A stretch of 5,041 bases of DNA from Candidatus Saccharimonadota bacterium (GTDB lineage: Bacteria > Patescibacteriota > Saccharimonadia > Saccharimonadales > Saccharimonadaceae): positions 1-5,041 of the forward strand of contig DODJ01000062.1 of NCBI GenBank assembly GCA_003545655.1, given 5' to 3'. Below are positions 3,734 through 5,041 of the stretch, one piece after another (position 1 is the first letter of the stretch; every line of letters begins with the position of its first letter). The translations under genes and the position numbers were made by a program. The notes beneath the pieces were generated by a model. It worked only from the letters and a program-made list of their open reading frames with translations, ran no database searches and had not been told where the DNA came from.

Positions 3734-5041
3734 ATGGAAATAATAGGCGCAATTTTCAATTTCTTCATGCAGTGGTATATTTGGATACCTATTGTTCTCA
3801 TACTTGCATTTCTTACCTGGCGTAATTATCGCCGCGCTGAAGTGGTAAACATCCCAGAAGGCGACCTCCTGATACTTGAAATTCCCAAGACCAACGACAA
3901 GAAAGAACTTGCCGCCGAGCAAATGTTCGCGAGCCTCCACGGTATTCTGCGCGATAAAACTGAGCTTCGCGCCAATGGGGGAGTGCAAGAACATCTTAGT
4001 TTCGAATTTGCGTCGGTAAACGGACAAATTCGTTTTTACGTATGGGTACCCCGCACCCTGCGAAGCTTCGTAGAAAGCCAGATCTACTCCCAATATCCAA
4101 CCGTCCAGATTCGCGCCGCCGACGAAGACTACGTCACTCACGAACGCGAGCACGGTGTTGTTTACACTACCGAAGTAACCCTCACCGACAACGAAGTGCT
4201 GCCAATAAAAACCTTCCAAAGTTTCGAGGTAGACCCCCTTGCTGGTATTACCGGCACCCTGGCGAAGCTTGAAACAACTGGTGAAGAAATCTGGGTACAA
4301 ATGCTTGTACGGCCTGTCGCCGATGATTGGCACAAAACCGCCGAACGGTGGATAAACAACCTACGGGCTGGCAAGGGGAGTGTCAGTGTAAAATCTATCG
4401 GCTGGCTTCCGCAATTATTCGAAGCCCTCTGGCGCCCACCTGAGGCAGGTGAAAAAACAACGACAACGAAAGAACTTTCCGACCGCGACAAGACGCGGAT
4501 CACCGAAGCCGAGAAGAAGGCAACAAAACTAGGCTACGAAGTAAAAATTCGCATCGCCTACCTAGGCGATAGCCAAGTGCACGCGCGACAGCAAATGCAA
4601 GCAATTGTGGGTACCTTCAAGCAATTTAACTCTACCAACCTTAACGGCTTCAAGGCAAGTAGCGGTAGTTTTAACAAAGAAAGCCTTGTCCCTTATCGCC
4701 AGCGCACGTTCACTAGGGGTGGCTATATACTCAACATCGAAGAGCTTGCGAGTGTCTACCACCTCCCGCACACCAACGTTGAAACACCCAATATCGTTTG
4801 GGCGAGTAGCAAAACAGCCGAACCGCCCGCAAAGCTTCCTATTATCACCGGCAACCCAGCTGTCGACGAAAATATTAGCGCCTTCGGGCTTACTAACTTC
4901 CGTGGTATCAATCACCAGTTTGGCATGTTGCGCTACGACCGCTCACGGCACGTCTATATTATTGGGCAAACCGGGGCAGGAAAGTCAGGGCTTTTAGAGC
5001 TTTTCGCACTTAGTGACATCTTCCATAACCAGGGCTACGCC
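3734..5041 (+). CDS. VirB4/VirD4-like (conjugation-type) P-loop ATPase, partial
   Basis: An open frame of 436 codons runs from ATG 3734 to the window edge without a stop. Residues about 4-29 form one transmembrane helix (FNFFMQWYIWIPIVLILAFL), followed by RNYRR, which predicts a cytoplasmic body. Residues about 36-390 form a long soluble N-terminal region without a motif I can name. It includes a Lys/Glu/Thr-rich linker near 240-265 (EKTTTTKELSDRDKTRITEA). The Walker A motif GQTGAGKS is at 411-418, preceded by a beta strand (HVYII), as in VirB4/VirD4/TraD-type hexameric ATPases that power DNA or protein transfer through type IV secretion or conjugation machines. Walker B and the rest lie beyond the window. 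This architecture is known to me from CPR genomes, annotated as type IV secretion DNA-binding or DUF87-like proteins. ATG 3734 is chosen because AGAGGCAGG (3719-3727) lies 6 nt upstream and the membrane helix starts right after it. Isoleucine codons are ATT-rich, unlike the upstream unknown gene. A DNA-translocase or pilus-related motor is the main alternative. Confidence 0.82.
   Translation, partial: MEIIGAIFNFFMQWYIWIPIVLILAFLTWRNYRRAEVVNIPEGDLLILEIPKTNDKKELAAEQMFASLHGILRDKTELRANGGVQEHLSFEFASVNGQIRFYVWVPRTLRSFVESQIYSQYPTVQIRAADEDYVTHEREHGVVYTTEVTLTDNEVLPIKTFQSFEVDPLAGITGTLAKLETTGEEIWVQMLVRPVADDWHKTAERWINNLRAGKGSVSVKSIGWLPQLFEALWRPPEAGEKTTTTKELSDRDKTRITEAEKKATKLGYEVKIRIAYLGDSQVHARQQMQAIVGTFKQFNSTNLNGFKASSGSFNKESLVPYRQRTFTRGGYILNIEELASVYHLPHTNVETPNIVWASSKTAEPPAKLPIITGNPAVDENISAFGLTNFRGINHQFGMLRYDRSRHVYIIGQTGAGKSGLLELFALSDIFHNQGYA

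Noticed and set aside
3728..4333. 201-codon open frame on the - strand.
   Set aside because: It lies opposite the N-terminal part of the P-loop ATPase, whose + strand frame stays open for 436 codons with a membrane helix and Walker A.
1..5041. tRNA, rRNA, CRISPR array, insertion sequence, or recoded TGA.
   Set aside because: No cloverleaf, spaced repeats, terminal inverted repeats or transposase were seen, and TGA serves as a clean stop at 697-699 and 3536-3538, the first directly before a terminator.

Overview
The window looks like a chromosomal segment of a Candidate Phyla Radiation (Patescibacteria) bacterium, most likely Candidatus Saccharibacteria (TM7). The evidence is the mix of genes: a lysine-rich topoisomerase I tail, a class III (type IV) pilin, a sigma-region-4/HARE-HTH fusion regulator, and a VirB4/VirD4-like ATPase with one membrane anchor. 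The spacing is compact and all supported genes are on the + strand. TGA is used as a stop in two genes, which argues against the SR1/Gracilibacteria code. The lineage is an inference from family knowledge, not a database result.

Layout. Positions 1-158 hold the 3' end of a gene that resembles the C-terminus of DNA topoisomerase I. A strong extended -10 promoter and a structured leader then precede a 150-residue three-helix membrane protein of unknown function (247-699). Its stop codon sits in a very large GC-rich terminator hairpin (699-760). The U-tract of that terminator doubles as the -35 region of the next promoter. That promoter drives a type IV pilin-like gene (798-1574), apparently from a leaderless or nearly leaderless mRNA. 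An AT-rich intergenic region (1575-1763) carries tandem promoters, a consensus DnaA box and inverted repeats. It leads into a 350-residue regulator (1764-2816) with sigma-70 region 4 at the N-terminus and RpoE-delta-like winged helices at the C-terminus. A second unrecognised, soluble, probably helical protein follows (2912-3538), closed by a 12-bp terminator hairpin. Finally, a promoter sharing 17 identical bases with the first one drives a 15-codon leader ORF and then a P-loop ATPase of the conjugation/T4SS type. This last gene runs off the window just after its Walker A motif.

How the parts relate. Most genes look like separate transcription units, each with its own promoter and two with clear intrinsic terminators, rather than one operon. 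The pilin and the ATPase both act at the cell envelope and would fit pilus biogenesis, DNA uptake or host contact in an episymbiont, but adjacency alone does not show that they cooperate. The two unknown genes stand out from their neighbours by isoleucine codons strongly biased to ATC, purine-rich ribosome binding sites and their own GC-rich terminators. The most distinctive item is the sigma-region-4/HARE fusion, which lacks the sigma region 2 needed to melt a -10 element and so is more likely an RNA-polymerase-associated regulator than a true sigma factor.
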